NCBI RefSeq assembly: GCF_000499845.2
Contig: NC_023753.2
Span: 12,069,181-12,133,180, forward strand
DNA: 64,000 nt
Source of the DNA: Phaseolus vulgaris
Taxonomy: Eukaryota; Streptophyta; Magnoliopsida; Fabales; Fabaceae
Direction: 5' to 3'
Shown: positions 12,192 to 23,547 of the stretch, piece by piece
How positions within the stretch are numbered: position 1 is the first letter of the stretch
Layout of the letters: each line of letters opens with the position of its first letter
The notes under the pieces: model-generated
What the model saw: the letters and a program-made list of their open reading frames with translations, nothing else
Database searches by the model: none
Told to the model about the DNA's origin: nothing
Program-made: the position numbers and the translations under genes

Positions 12192-12930
12192 TCACTCACT
12201 ATGTTTCCCCCACTCTCAAATGAGTAAGTTTCTCAATTTCTTTTTCATAAGTCACTAACTGTAAACCTAACACATTTTGTTTTCTACTTTTCAGATATCC
12301 ACATGACATCATTGCTTATTTCTTCACTATTTTTCCCCTAAATCCTTTTTTTTATTAAAGACTCAAATGTTCCTTTTTTTTTCTTATCAAGAACACTAAA
12401 ATGATAGTTTTATAAACATAAACCATTCAACACATATTTTCTATCTTCAAAGTTAATTCTTTTAAGCCTTTAAAACTTTAAAGAGATAAATGTTTTATTA
12501 AACTTATTTACATGTTTCTATTTTGTTCCCAGAATTTTTGGATACGAAGGTGTAGAAGTAATTAATCTAAAGGGGTAAAGAAGGGCAAGAGAATGAAGCA
12601 CAAGAGAAAGATGGAGACAAGAGTGTTTATTTATTTATTCCCTTTAACTCTTTTATGTGAAGGAAATAGATGGTTACTAAAGATGATGCTACAATCATAT
12701 ATTTGTATAGTATTTGTTGGGATGTTATATTAATCGAGGCACTAAAGTTATTAAAATATTCTTTCTCATTTATATATTTAATTTATGAATTTAGTTTTAA
12801 TAAAATATATTATTTATTTATAAATCTTATTAAATATATAATAAATACATATAACTTCTTTTATTTCATTTTTAATATTAAATATAATTATATAAATAAT
12901 AAAATAAAAATACGAATACAGAAACATTCT
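12192..12930. repeat. Direct repeat, copy 2 of 2 (about 0.74 kb)
   Basis: Diverged direct copy of 8777-9412. It begins TCACTCACTATGTTTCCCCC, keeps the same ordered blocks and ends at TAAATAATAAAATAAAAATA. Just past it, the minus strand reads ATATATACTAGGAGAAACACC, which resembles Helitron 5' ends, but no partner terminus was found. The two copies flank the antisense copia remnant. Confidence 0.7.
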
Positions 12931-14656
12931 TACATAGGTGTTTCTCCTAGTATATATTAAAAGACATTACATTTATTTTATTTTGTTAATTATTTTAATA
13001 TTTTTATTTTAATTAATCCTTTTATTATAATATAATATAATTGTAAGTATCTAATTATTATTTGTTTATATTTTTTGAATTCTTTATTATGTTATAATTA
13101 AAGTTAAATATGTTATTATATTTTATTTAAAATTAATCTATTTAGTAGTTTTGTTATTCTAATATTGGTATTTGGTATGTGTAAACAAATTTCTTTGTTA
13201 TTTACAGTGAAAATATTTTAATCTCATTTTTTGTATTTTGTTTGCACCATGGGATATGAAACTTATTTAAGTCAATAATATTTGAATATTTTATATTTTA
13301 TTTTTATTTTTATGTTGTAATTAAAATTTTGTATTTTCGATATGTATTTTAATGTAATAAAAGAATTTTAATTTCTATAGCAATAATTGTATTTTTACTT
13401 TTTAAAATATAAGGTATTTGACCATTGTTGAATAAGTATATATTTATAGCATTAAGTTTGGTCTGCATTAAATATAGTTTGAACAGTTTTGACGTTAACC
13501 GAATTCGATGATAGTTATTGGACTTTTGTACTGATTTTTTTTTTATTCGCAATAAATTTTGACATTATCTCCAGACCTGCCTACCAAATAAATGCACACA
13601 GTGACATGACACTTTAAAATACAAAAATAAATAAAGTTGTTGCAACTATAAACAACTATTAGTCAACGTTTATTATTTACTTTCAGTGATAAGGATTTTT
13701 ATTTCTTTTCAAAGAAATATTAACTTTGACCTACATAAATGAAAATGTTTTCTAGGATAATTTAGTCTCCTTCTAATAAATTATTACTCAGCTTAATTCA
13801 AACTATTTAATATTAAATATTAAGATTTCAAGTTTCATTCGATAATATTTTTCAAATTCAAATTCATTACATATATAGGTTGAGAGCTAACCAAGATATA
13901 GAAGTATTAAATGTTTTGCATTTAATGAGTTACGTATGAATTTAGAACTTCATAATATATTTAATGTTTTATACTTGCATAGTTGAAAACATATGTAATT
14001 ATGTATATAGATAAAATATTATCATTAAAAAAAATGAAATTTATGTGTTGAAAATAAAATATTAACAAAAAAATATGTTAGAAAAACTCGTCTCATTTTT
14101 AACCCCGTCTTAAGAATTATTTTAAAATTATTTAAAACATGTATAATTTAGTTACTAACTATTTTAAGTAAATTAACAGTGTTGAATAATAGTATAGTTG
14201 TGAAAAGGTTGGCATGGTAAATCGGAAAAAAAATAAAAAAAAAGGAAAATTAGAGAGTTATTAATGCAAAGGGGAAGGGTTGGTGAAGGTTATTTTTTAA
14301 AACAGAAAGTTTGAAGTGTCAGTCATAAACAATGAATGCAGTGGACAATAAATCTGGTGTAGTTCTATTCTTCTAGCGAAGGCCATTTTGTTTCTGATGT
14401 TTTCATTTCTCATTTAATTTGTATTGACGTCTCAACATGTCTCTTTCTCAATTTCGTCACCTTTCTCCAACTTCCCTTTTTTTTTTCTTTTTCTTTTGAT
14501 AAAACATCATATAAATTAATATGTGTAACGTGCGGCGTTATTTAATATAATTATCTAAGCATGCATGTAAATATATATACACACATTTATTTTAGTGTAA
14601 TATTATCGATCAACAAAATCAAATATAAATTTTAAAAAATAAAAGAAAACCTCTAA
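12931..14656. other. AT-rich intergenic stretch, nothing recognised
   Basis: Very AT-rich, with no coding signature. It ends where the LTR-like sequence of the gypsy element begins near 14657. Confidence 0.5.
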
Positions 14657-15221
14657 GATGTCCATAAGTGTTATTAGGACTTATTATGTAATCATAAGAT
14701 CTCTAAACATGGGTTGTATAAGGTATTGGTATAGTCCGAAAGGTCAAATCCATGTCTTGGTTCATGTGATTGGACGACCGATAAAGTCCACATTCAGGTG
14801 GGTTGACCGACACTCTCTGTCCATTAACATTCAAATCAAGGTCAGTAAAACTAAATCATGATTATGAATTAGGTAATACACCTCTAAATACGATCAACTT
14901 CACTAATTCGGCCAAATAAGGTAAGTCCATTAAAATAATATAAATAGCACATATTCCAATAAACAAAGTATGTCATTAATTACTGTATACCTCCGAGTGC
15001 TGAACGCCCTTTGCTGACTTGAGCGTCAGAGTGCCTTCTGTAGATACCCCCCCCCCTTCGGTATTCTCCTCAGAAACTGAGCGATCATGCGACCGAGACC
15101 TAAAGAAAGAGCTATAGGAAGACTGAAGGAGTAGGCTGCAGTGCGAGCTAACCAATCGATAGGAGGAAGGAAGACGAAGTCATTCAATAGTTCTCTAGGT
15201 CCCATCTCCCTAGCAGGAACA
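14657..15221 (+). repeat. 5' LTR of gypsy element 1
   Basis: The 3' end is defined by similarity to the 450-bp LTR of element 2: ACTTGAGCGTCAGAGTGCCT corresponds to ACTTGAGCGTCGGAGTGCCT, both lead into a GGCCCC/GTCCC-CATCTC stretch and both end in ACA directly before ATTGG. The 5' end at TGTCCATAAG is a guess based on the TG rule and could be wrong by some tens of bases. No second copy exists here to confirm it. Confidence 0.6.
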
Positions 15222-15370
15222 ATTGGTGTCCACCATGGGGCCGAGAGAAACTAGCTGAAGAATGAAAGTAGATGGTATCAACCTAAAGCATGGGAAGGAT
15301 GAGTGAAGCTGATCAGAACGCGCTGTTGCTATCTCTGCAAAGAGAGAGATGGCTGAAATGAAGAGAAGGA

Positions 15371-15907
15371 ATGAAGAGTCTCTACACCTCGGACGATGCA
15401 GTGATGTGCCGAGTATTTCCTACATCTCTGAAGGGAGGGCCCCTCAGTTGGTTCACCAAGCTCCCACCCAACTCCATAGATAGCTTTGCCACACTTATGT
15501 CAAAGTTCGAAACTCAGTTTGCCACAAACAGACCGCATCACCTGACCTTCATCGCCTTGGTGGGCATCCGCCAAGAGAAGGGAGAATCGCTAAGAACCTT
15601 CGTTGATAGGTTCAGCAAAGTGGCAATGAGCATCCAGAATCTCAGCCCAAACGTTGTCATGCATCATATGCTGACGCTCCTGCGATCGGGACAGTTTGCT
15701 GATAATTTATGTATGCAGTCGGCTGCTAGCCTTGACAAACTTAGGAAGAGAGCAGCTAAGTTCATGCAGCTGGAAGAGCTCAGGGAGTTTCGCAACCAGG
15801 CTCGAGCCGGGGCTAGTGGTGAGAAAGGCAAGGACAAGAAGGATCGCCAAGGCCGATCGGCCAGCATGGCGATAGATGCAGAGATAACCAGGGAAGCCGG
15901 TTCTTAA
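15371..15907 (+). pseudogene. gypsy gag fragment, N-terminus missing
   Basis: A 178-residue frame aligns by eye with the gag of element 2: CRVFPTSLKGGPLSWFTKLP against CKVFPTSLKGEPLTWFTELP, and RQEKGESLRTFVDRFSK against QQEKGESLRTILDRFNK. The first codons after the primer binding site, about 130 residues in element 2, are missing here. It ends in Lys/Arg-rich sequence at a stop near 15905. The CCHC-like motif of element 2 is only partly visible in another frame near 16020-16080. Gag would form the particle. Confidence 0.8.
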
Positions 15908-16086
15908 GGTATACCCCCCTGACGGTCGAAAGGGGAAGAATCTTGGATGAGACACTCAGTGCCGAGATGATTCCTCCTCCCAGGAAGGCAGCCAACTCAA
16001 GCAACGCCGACCAAAGAAAGCAGTGTCGGTATCACTAGAACAATGAGCATTCCACTGAGGAATGCCAAGCTTTGAAAGTTGGGTAA

Positions 16087-16839
16087 ATGTCGATTCGTCA
16101 AGGGTGGCCGAGATACGAGGCATTCCCCTCGCAGGGACAAGCTCCAAGAACCAGGGACGACCGAGATCGCCGGGACGACCGAGATCGCCGGGACGAGCAA
16201 CGATCCAGGAGAGACGACCCTCCACGAAGGTACGATCCCCCTCTAGAGACCGAGAGAAGGGGAAACCGAGAGGTTATTAACACAATACCCTGTGGGTTCG
16301 CCGACAGAGGAAGTAAAAACAACGCCCAGAAGAAGCACCTTCGGGTAGTGCACCAGGTGAATGCGGTGACATTCCGACTGAGGATGCCACCCATCACCTT
16401 TACAAATGATGATTTCAAGGGCGTGGATTATCAGCAAGACGACTCGATGGTGATATCTGTCGATATAGACAAATTCACCATCAGGAAGACGTTGGTGGAT
16501 CAAGGAAGCTTAGTAGACATCCTCTACTGGAAAACCTTCAAGGCCATGAGGATACTTGAGACCGAGATGGTGTCGTATGAAGACCATGTGGTCGGCTTCT
16601 CGGGCGAGAGGGTGGGAACCAAGGGCTACATCAAGCTCTACACCACCTTTGGTGAGGAGAAGAGCTGCAAGACGATCATGATTTGGTATTTGGTGATCGG
16701 CGCAAATAACTCTTACAACATCCTCCTCGGACGACCGTCCATCAATCGGTTGATGACGATCGTATCAACACCCCACTTGGCGATGAAGTTCCCTTCGCCA
16801 TCAGGGGACATCCTCACTGTCCACGTCGACCAAAAATAA
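16087..16839 (+). pseudogene. gypsy retropepsin-like protease region
   Basis: The frame begins with an Arg/Asp-rich tract (short 18-bp tandem repeats encode RDDRDR units) and continues with CGFADRGSKNNAQKKHLR, TFTNDDFKGVDYQQDDSMV, KTLVDQGSLVDILYW, GFSGERVGTKGYIKLYTTFG and NILLGRPSINRL. This is the aspartic-protease fold of Tat-type gypsy elements, in which the usual D-S/T-G triad reads DQG. A stop (HVDQK-stop) ends the frame where element 2 reads HVDQKTAREC. Confidence 0.8.
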
Positions 16840-17111
16840 GCAAGGGAATGCTATGCTAAAAGCTTCAGAGTGGAGCCTCTAAGGAACGACCACTCTTCGA
16901 AGCGAAAGTCCTCTCGAAGAAACTGCTCGCCCCGAGAGGCCCAGCCGATGCCGGTGGAACCCACGGTCTCTTTCGTAGACCTCGACCCCTGAACGACCAA
17001 GGATAGGTTGGAGACCAGAGAAAAGTTACGACGAGTACCCCTCCTAGATGAGGAGCACAGTACTTGTGCTCGCCCCCTACTTAAGTGCATCACTAGAGAG
17101 CAGGCCGAGTA
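16840..17111 (+). pseudogene. gypsy linker joining protease to integrase start, RT absent
   Basis: With stops ignored, the reading runs ARECYAKSFRVEPLRN, then an Arg/Ser-rich stretch with VSFVDLDP, then HSTCARPLLKCITREQAEYV. The last part is the start of the integrase H2C2 module. About 250 bp separate the protease end from integrase, where a complete gypsy element has RT and RNase H (well over 1 kb). The loss therefore predates or is separate from the Athila-like insertion that starts at 17112. Confidence 0.7.
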
Positions 17112-18162
17112 TGTGATAACTGTCTAATTTCAGTAATATTTCATATTAAAATGTAGGCACTTATGAGGATTTATTGCTAATTTACATATAAAATAATCCC
17201 TAATTTATGAATTTATACATTTTTACATTTTTTATGAGCTTTATTTGAATAAGAGCATTTTATTCCCAAATTTGGTGTTAATTGCAGATTTTTAGGGAGG
17301 ATTGAAGTTTTGGAGTAAAGGAGAATAATTTGAGCTAAAAAGAGAAAGTTGGAAGGTCCCAGAATGAAAAAAGATGCAAAGAAAGATTGGACTTTTTTTA
17401 TGTTTTATCACTTAGCCCATTAGCGCGACACAGGAAGCGACCTAACCCTAGAAACTAGGATAAATAGGGGGTTAGAGGCTCAACCTTAGAGTGTCAGAGG
17501 AAAACACCATAGAGTGAATTGTAACCCAATTAGAAGAATGAAAGGTGCTAGAAGTATGCATGGCTAATTCTACCTTTTGGGATTAGGAGTAATCTGCTCA
17601 AACTCTTATGTATTGTGGCGATATCTTATATATTAATATTCAGTTCTTGATTGATTATTGGTATTGTTGTTTTACTTTTAACTTTCCGTGACAAATTGAG
17701 AATCTTCAATCTGACCGGGAGGTATTTTTAGGGTTCAGACCTAAACAACAATACTTAACATATTTGAGTGCTAAGGATAAACTTGAAATGTTAATTGCCA
17801 TTAACGTCTGAGTGTGATTCTAAGTTGTTTTTTATAAATATGCGAGGGATTGATATAAATGAATTTTCTACGGGCATCAAATTCAATCAAAGAACTCAAT
17901 ATTAACATGATAATCAAAATACATGAGAGTGGGAAAGATGAAACTTAATCCCTATTTTTTCAATTGAAGCAACTAATTCTTTGTTTGTTTTTGTATTGAT
18001 CAGTGCCAACACAATCACTTCAAAACTCTTTTTATTGTTTTGTTGTTATATTTAGAAAATATTGTACTCGATAATTCATTGTTCCTTGTGGGATCGATAT
18101 CCGTCCTTAGGGACAATTATTACTTTTGACAAACTCGGTGCACTTGCCGTAAAAATTTATCA
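17112..18162 (+). mobile_element. Athila-like gypsy LTR (plus orientation)
   Basis: A 1.05-kb LTR that begins TGATAACTGTCTAATTTC and ends CTTGCCGTAAAAATTTATCA. It is followed by TTTTTGGCGCCATTGTCGGGG (from 18165), which matches the primer-binding-site context typical of Athila/Tat gypsy elements. A second copy lies in reverse orientation at 21714-22782. The start could be 17112 or 17114. It is inserted in the integrase start of gypsy element 1. No 3' LTR of this element was found next to it. Confidence 0.75.
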
Positions 18163-18865
18163 AGTTTTTGGCGCCATTGTCGGGGAACAAGTTTGATTTG
18201 TTGAGTATAGTTTCCTAAATATTGTGAATATTTTAATTTTGTGTTTATATTTGTTACTGTTTTTATTTTGTTTTAAACAGATTTTTTTTTATTTGATTTG
18301 ATTTGATTTTAATTTGTAGATTTACTGTTATTATTTTAATTCTTATTTTGAACGTGATTCTGAACAACATTTCATGTGAGAAGAGTCTCTCTTTATATAG
18401 AAAATAGCTTCTAATAACTTTTCAAAAATCAGTTAAAAAGTTGTTATAAAAAGAAAAGGTTAAATCAAAACTAAACAGATTGTCTTTCTGAAAATACTTC
18501 CAGCTCATCTTAACAGAAGAAACGGTCTGCAACAAACTGTTTGGTGCCCTAACAGAATTTTGAAAACATTTCAACGGTTTAGAAATAAATCTATTGTTTT
18601 ACAAATCAACAGATTTATTTTTGTGCAGTAACTTGATTTTGAGAAAACTCAAAGTACTTTTTAGGAAAACATTGAATCACTTCTTGTGCTTGATTTTACC
18701 ACTTTGATTAGGCATATAGGGTAGGTCATGAAGCAAAAGACAACTTTAAAATCACTTTAACCTATATACAAGATTACCTAATTACACATTACAACCTTCA
18801 AAGAAAACTTGCTATTTTCTACATCAAAACACACACTAAGGCTTGGCAGAGAAGAAACTTCATCC
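18163..18865. other. Athila-like leader followed by unclassified sequence
   Basis: The first part (to about 18350) is the primer-binding-site region and an AT-rich leader of the Athila-like element. From about 18350 to 18865 the sequence changes character, with AACAGATTT-type motifs and an end rich in ACACACACT. It holds no open frame and stops exactly where gypsy integrase sequence resumes. I cannot place it in a family. It occupies the position of the integrase catalytic core, which is missing. Confidence 0.5.
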
Positions 18866-19315
18866 ATCTACAACAAGATGCACCCCCGCAAACAACCACG
18901 AGAGAGACACCATACAGTCTGACGTATGGAACCGAGGCAATGATCCTGATCGAGGTAGGTGAACCTACCATCCGAAGGCAAATGTTCGACCTTACCCTTA
19001 ATGAAGAAAGCTTGTCGGTCAACCTCGATTTGGTAAACAAACTTCGTGACAAGAGCAAAATTCGGGAGGCAGCATGCAAGCTTTGAGCAACAAGACGCTA
19101 CAATACCAAAGTCCGACCGAGGAGCTTCCTGAAGGGAGACCTCGTCTGGAGGATGTAAAGCGATGCGAGAAGAAGTGAAGGGAAGTTCTCGTCCAACTGG
19201 AAAGGACCCTTTCGAGTCCGAGAAGTTGCAGCTGGGGGAGGATACCACTTAAAGTGACTTTCGAACAAAATTATACCGAGGACTTGGAATGCCACGCACC
19301 TCAAATTTTATTATA
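18866..19315 (+). pseudogene. gypsy integrase C-terminal fragment
   Basis: Reading on the + strand gives QTTTRETPYSLTYGTEAMIL, then IEVGEPTIRRQMFDL, NKLRDKSKIREAACKL, FLKGDLVWRM, GKFSSNWKGPFRV and PRTWNATHLKFYYS. This aligns with the integrase end of element 2 (52970-53389). Stops interrupt it after ACKL, LVWRM and GGYHLK. The catalytic D-D-E core is absent. Adjacent 19316-19420 still resembles the post-integrase region of element 2 (CTCTTTCCTC, TTTTTCCTAAG). Confidence 0.8.
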
Positions 19316-19420
19316 GCTAACGAAATAAAAGTTACACACTCTTTCCTCACCTAACTGTTTTTTCCTAAGAAGAATTTTCAGTCAGAAAGATTTTAATGAG
19401 ACAGTTTCCTATTGACATTG

Positions 19421-20224
19421 ACTTTTGGTACTTTATGGTCCAAAAGGTAAATTTCTTTTCACTAAGAAATTTAAAATAAAACTAAAGCTCACAAAATTGT
19501 TGATGTTAATAAGAACACTACAAATCATGACTTCTTTTTCCTGAAAGAGACTTGCAAGAAATAATGAACCTAGTAATACATTTATTTATTTTTTAATTTA
19601 TTTGGTATTTTTGGTTATTGATACCATTATTTGTTTAAAGTATGTACTCGAGCAAGGACATATTTCTTACTGTACTGTTGATGATACATTTATAACATGA
19701 TAAATTTAGAAAGCGGCACTTTCTTTTTATAACTAAGGTATCGTGTGTACTTCTGTAATGTCTAAAATATACAACTAATTATTCTAGTTGATAATACAAT
19801 ATGTATATAATCATGTGCTTCTATATATTTATATATATAAAGGTAAGCTAATATAATAATCAACAATTTTAATGGAAATACTAATTTATACTTACATAAA
19901 ATATATTAATATAATTAAGAGTAAATAATGGGTTCTAACATAATAAATATTGACATATTATGTAGTATTAAACATATAGTTCATTACAGAAAGCAAATAT
20001 CACATTATATAGAATAATCTTTATAAACATAACTCCTACTTTATACATAAATCACCACAAATTACGCAATTTGAGCAAAAATCATCTAAAAAAAAGTCTC
20101 TCTCAAAGTTTAGAGAAAAACGTAAAATCTTTAAAATAAATTACTAAATAACTAAAATTTAATTTTGTATTCATTAAACACAACTTAGAATTTTGACCTT
20201 TGTTTTATATTAAAATCATTCATA
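19421..20224. other. AT-rich intergenic stretch, nothing recognised
   Basis: No coding pattern, RNA gene or clear repeat. Similarity to the post-integrase part of the gypsy element fades near 19420 and no 3' LTR follows. Confidence 0.5.
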
Positions 20225-20561
20225 AACTACTAGAAAATTATTAAATAGAAAGAAATTTTAGAGACAAAAAATAATTAGTTGTTATATTGACTAAATTATA
20301 TATTATTTCATAGACTAAAAAAAATATTGCTCTCTAAATTAATTTTTATTATTGATAAATAGTTTTTAAATTACTATATAATTAACTACCAAGGTTTTAA
20401 CTACCAACTTTAAAATTTCAATCGGTAGTTAATTAAATATCAATTTAAAAACTATTTAAATACCAATAATTTTTTTCTCTAAAAAAAATATCTAATTTAA
20501 TTAATATAGTAACTAATTGTTTTTTTATCTAAAATATTTTATATTGTTTTTTTTAGTAGTG
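20225..20561. mobile_element. Fold-back MITE, about 337 bp
   Basis: The two arms are imperfect inverted repeats over nearly the whole length. The left end reads ACTACTAGAAAATTATTAAA. The reverse complement of the right end reads CACTACTAAAAAAAACAATA. Both arms then share AATTAGTT, ACTAAATTA, AAATAGTTTTTAAATT and AATTAACTACC in the same order, and they meet near 20410. No transposase is encoded. The ACTACTA ends could indicate a CACTA-derived MITE; target duplication was not resolved. Confidence 0.75.
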
Positions 20562-20797
20562 ATATTAATCATAAACATGAGTCTTAGAGTTTTCAAAATT
20601 TTGACCTTTGACTTTATTAAAATCATCCACATTAAACATAAACATTGACTCTTAGAGTTTTCACTTTTGTGTGTACACATTTTTATTTGAAAAAAAATAT
20701 AAATTTGAAAATTAAAATGTAGTTTTAAGAATAAAAATGGAGTATAAATATACACTGATATGATGGTTTCAACTTCTTTTTCATTAAAAAATAATTA

Positions 20798-21190
20798 GGA
20801 CATTATTAAACCGGATGTAATTCAAGCTGTCAAATACTTTCAAATACATTCCTATATCCCTACAGGGTATAAATACTTTCAAATACATTCCTATATCCCT
20901 ACAGGGTATAATGCATCCTTTGTAACCCTTGTGCCAAAGAAAAATCATGTGGAGTTGAATGACTTTAGGCTAATATCCTTGGTTGGTAGAATCTATAAGA
21001 TAATTTCTAAGATTTTGGCTAATAGGATGAAAAAAAATTATTACCAAAGCTTATTGACCATACATAATATGTGTTATTAAGTGTTAGTGGCATGATGGAT
21101 AGTATTGTGGTAGTTAATGAAGTGGTAGAGGGGTTGAAGAGATCTAAGAAAAGAGGGATTATAGTGAAAGTAGATTTTGAAAAAAGTCTA
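20798..21190 (+). pseudogene. LINE RT N-terminal fragment with 13-codon duplication
   Basis: The reading [19 protein letters not shown] leads into a perfect in-frame duplication of 39 bp (20832-20870 and 20871-20909, [13 protein letters not shown] twice). It continues [39 protein letters not shown] and, after a frame change, GMMDSIVVVNEVVEGLKRSK and IIVKVDFEKS. These are the early RT motifs up to motif A. Sequence after 21190 is unrelated. Confidence 0.8.
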
Positions 21191-21713
21191 TGTGATGCAA
21201 TCCTAGCTTGCATTACTATGAGTCTTTTGTTTTGTATTTTTGGGGTGCGAAATTTGGTGGGATTGGGTGGCTAAAATAAGTGAAAGAAACCATGAAGTAT
21301 TGGTGTATGGAGAATGATAATGAAGTTTAAGAGAGGTGAGATCAACTCCTAAGAAGTTCTAAGCTAGACACAAAACTAGTGCTAACAAAGAGTGAGCAAA
21401 GAAGACAAGATGTGCACAAATTTGGGCAACAATTATTTAATCAATTATAAGCTCATTTACAAGGGGGCTAGCACTTGTATTTATAGTGTTATAGGCAGCC
21501 AATGTGCAAGCTTTAACCCTAAAAATTGTCTACTCATAGAAGAACAAACGATTCTCTTTAATTGGAGCAAATCCTCTTCGTTTCCATGAAGACAAATGGC
21601 CTTTTGGAATTGGTGGTAATCCTCTCCATTAAGGGGATGACATGTGGACCTTCATGCCTTCCTTGCCACTCCATGCTTTCTATTAACACTCTAGTAATTT
21701 ATTTGTGCACCCT
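21191..21713. other. Unclassified repeat-like sequence
   Basis: Lies between the LINE RT fragment and the antisense solo LTR. It has no coding similarity I can name. With the solo LTR it interrupts the LINE, so it is likely to be inserted DNA. Confidence 0.4.
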
Positions 21714-22782
21714 AGTGATGACTATTTTACAGCAAGTGTACCGTGTTAGAAGTAATAATTTGTCCCTAAGGAAGGATATTGAACCCACAAGAATAGGTTG
21801 AATTATCAATTACATGATTCACTAAATAGAAAACAAAATAATAAAGTTTTGTTGGGAGTTTGTTAAGATTGCAAGAATTGTAAAGAAAACAAGTCTAAGA
21901 GTTTGTTGGTTTAATTGGGAAAATTGGGGTTGGGGATCATCCTTCTTACTTTTTTTTTTTGTATTTTGAAAAGCATAGTAATATTCTATCATTTGATTGA
22001 TGTTGATGCCCATATAAAATTCATTTATATCGATTCCTCGCATATAAAATTATTAAGAGAGTCTCCTAAATATCGATTCCTCGTATATTTATAAAATCTC
22101 TTTAGCATTACGATTAGATAATTATAGCAATTAACATTTCAAATATATTCCTAGCATTCAAATATGTTAAGCATTATTGGGTCAAAAACTTAGATATACT
22201 TTTCGGTCAAATCTAAGATCATGATAAACAAGCATTACAAATAAAATGACAATATCAATCATCAATCAAAAACATGATATTATATTTAAATATCACCTCG
22301 ATGCATAAGATTTTGAACATATTATTCTCAATGCCAAAGGATAGAATTAGTCATTCATGTTGGCCATTACAAGCATAGAAAGCAAGAAAAGAAGATTCAG
22401 GGTGTTTCTCCTTGACAGCTGCCTCCTCTAGGGTTTTCTATCACCTCCTATTCTCCCAATGAATGTCTAAGGTTGTGCCTCATGCCTCATATTTAACCTA
22501 GTTAAGCTTGGGCTAAGTGACTTCCCGCTTGGGCATGAGTGTTCCAACTTTCCTTTTTTATCTTGTATATTCTTCTTTTCCCTTTTCATCTCCATCTTTC
22601 CCTAAAATTCTGAAATTAACACAAATTTATGAATAAATCATTCTTATTCATATTATAACCACAAAATATGTAAAAAAAGTTTAAATAATAAATTAGGGGT
22701 TATATTATAGTTATTTTATTAATTAATATTCATAAGTGTATGTATTTTAATATGAAATATTACTTAAATATGACATTTATGA
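21714..22782 (-). mobile_element. Athila-like solo LTR, minus orientation
   Basis: The reverse complement of this segment matches the LTR at 17112-18162. The minus-strand start near 22782 (TCATAAATGTCATATTTAAG then TAATATTTCATATTAAAAT) corresponds to TGATAACTGTCTAATTTCAG then TAATATTTCATATTAAAAT. Its end corresponds to CTTGCTGTAAAATAGTCATCA. Shared interior blocks include TCGATTCCTCG and CTAGGGTTTTC-type stretches. Neither side shows a primer-binding site or internal coding region, so it looks like a solo LTR left by recombination. Confidence 0.75.
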
Positions 22783-23049
22783 CCTAAATGGTCTAAAATT
22801 GCATTGGGTCCAAGGATGTCCAATATTGTAACTCTAGCTAGACTCTTTCTTTTTCTATTTACACCCTACTCTAATTGGCCTATGAAAATTGGCCCAGAAC
22901 ATGGTCCAAGAAAATGGCCCAAATACAAGCCCAAAGTAAAGCATATACTACTCTATACAATGTTTATAAAACTAGAGAAAAAATGTAAGAGCAGACAAAA
23001 ATTAAAAATGAGACTCAATATGCAAGCCCGAGGACGAAGAATGGCTAGA

Positions 23050-23547
23050 TATAAAGGACATGGAAAGGTTCAATAGGGCGCTTCTAGCAAAATGGATGTG
23101 GAAACTAGTGGTGGAAAAGTCGAGAGTCTGGAAAGATGTGATCCTTTCTAAATATGTTAAAAGGGATAACAATGGGAGAACATTAAAGAGTAATGCACAA
23201 TCACGGTGGTGGAGGGATCTGTGTATTTTGTGCGAAGAAGGAAGTATGCAAAGTTGGTTTCATAATCAAATGATATGGAAAGTTGGGAAGTGAAATGCTA
23301 CTCTGTTTTGGGAAGATAAATGATTAGGTAATACTCCCTTGTACCAAAAGTATCCAAGGCGGTTGTATTCAATCTCAAATTATAAGAAGAGATCTATACA
23401 ATAGGTGAGTAGAAGGATTGACTCAAAGTGGGCCTGAAACTTATTGTGGAGAAGGAACTTTTAAAAGTGGGAATGTGAACAGCTTACACAGCTACATCTA
23501 GCCCTGGAAGAGGTTATAATACAACAGGAGGTCCAGGATAAGGTTGC
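23050..23547 (+). pseudogene. LINE ORF2 middle fragment
   Basis: The frame reads MERFNRALLAKWMWKLVVEK, SRVWKDVILSKY, SRWWRDLC and, after a stop, NATLFWEDK. This is the region after RT in plant LINEs (N-ALLGKW-WRL, SxWWRDL). The reading continues to ALEEVIIQQEVQDKV at 23547, where the CACTA element is inserted. Stops at 23291 and later. Confidence 0.8.

Larger units (their letters stand above)
14657..19420 (+). mobile_element. Ty3/gypsy (Tat-like) element 1, defective and interrupted
   Basis: Related along its length to the complete gypsy element at 49675-56704. It has a 5' LTR ending ...GGAACA (15221) followed by a primer-binding-site-like ATTGGTGTCCACCATGGGG, a gag fragment, a retropepsin region, a short linker that reaches the first codons of the integrase zinc-binding module (LLKCITREQAEYV, to about 17111), and the integrase C-terminus (about 18866-19315). 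There is no RT or RNase H. Foreign DNA fills 17112-18865: an Athila-like LTR plus an unclassified block. No 3' LTR was found. Several stops and frameshifts; clearly inactive. Confidence 0.8.

Noticed and set aside
8153..12957. One large Helitron spanning this interval
   Set aside because: Both ends look like 5' ends facing each other, no 3' hairpin-CTRR was found, and no Rep/helicase coding sequence is visible.
15664..16503. Minus-strand ORFs over the gypsy gag-protease
   Set aside because: Antisense shadows of a GC-rich coding region; no domain resemblance.
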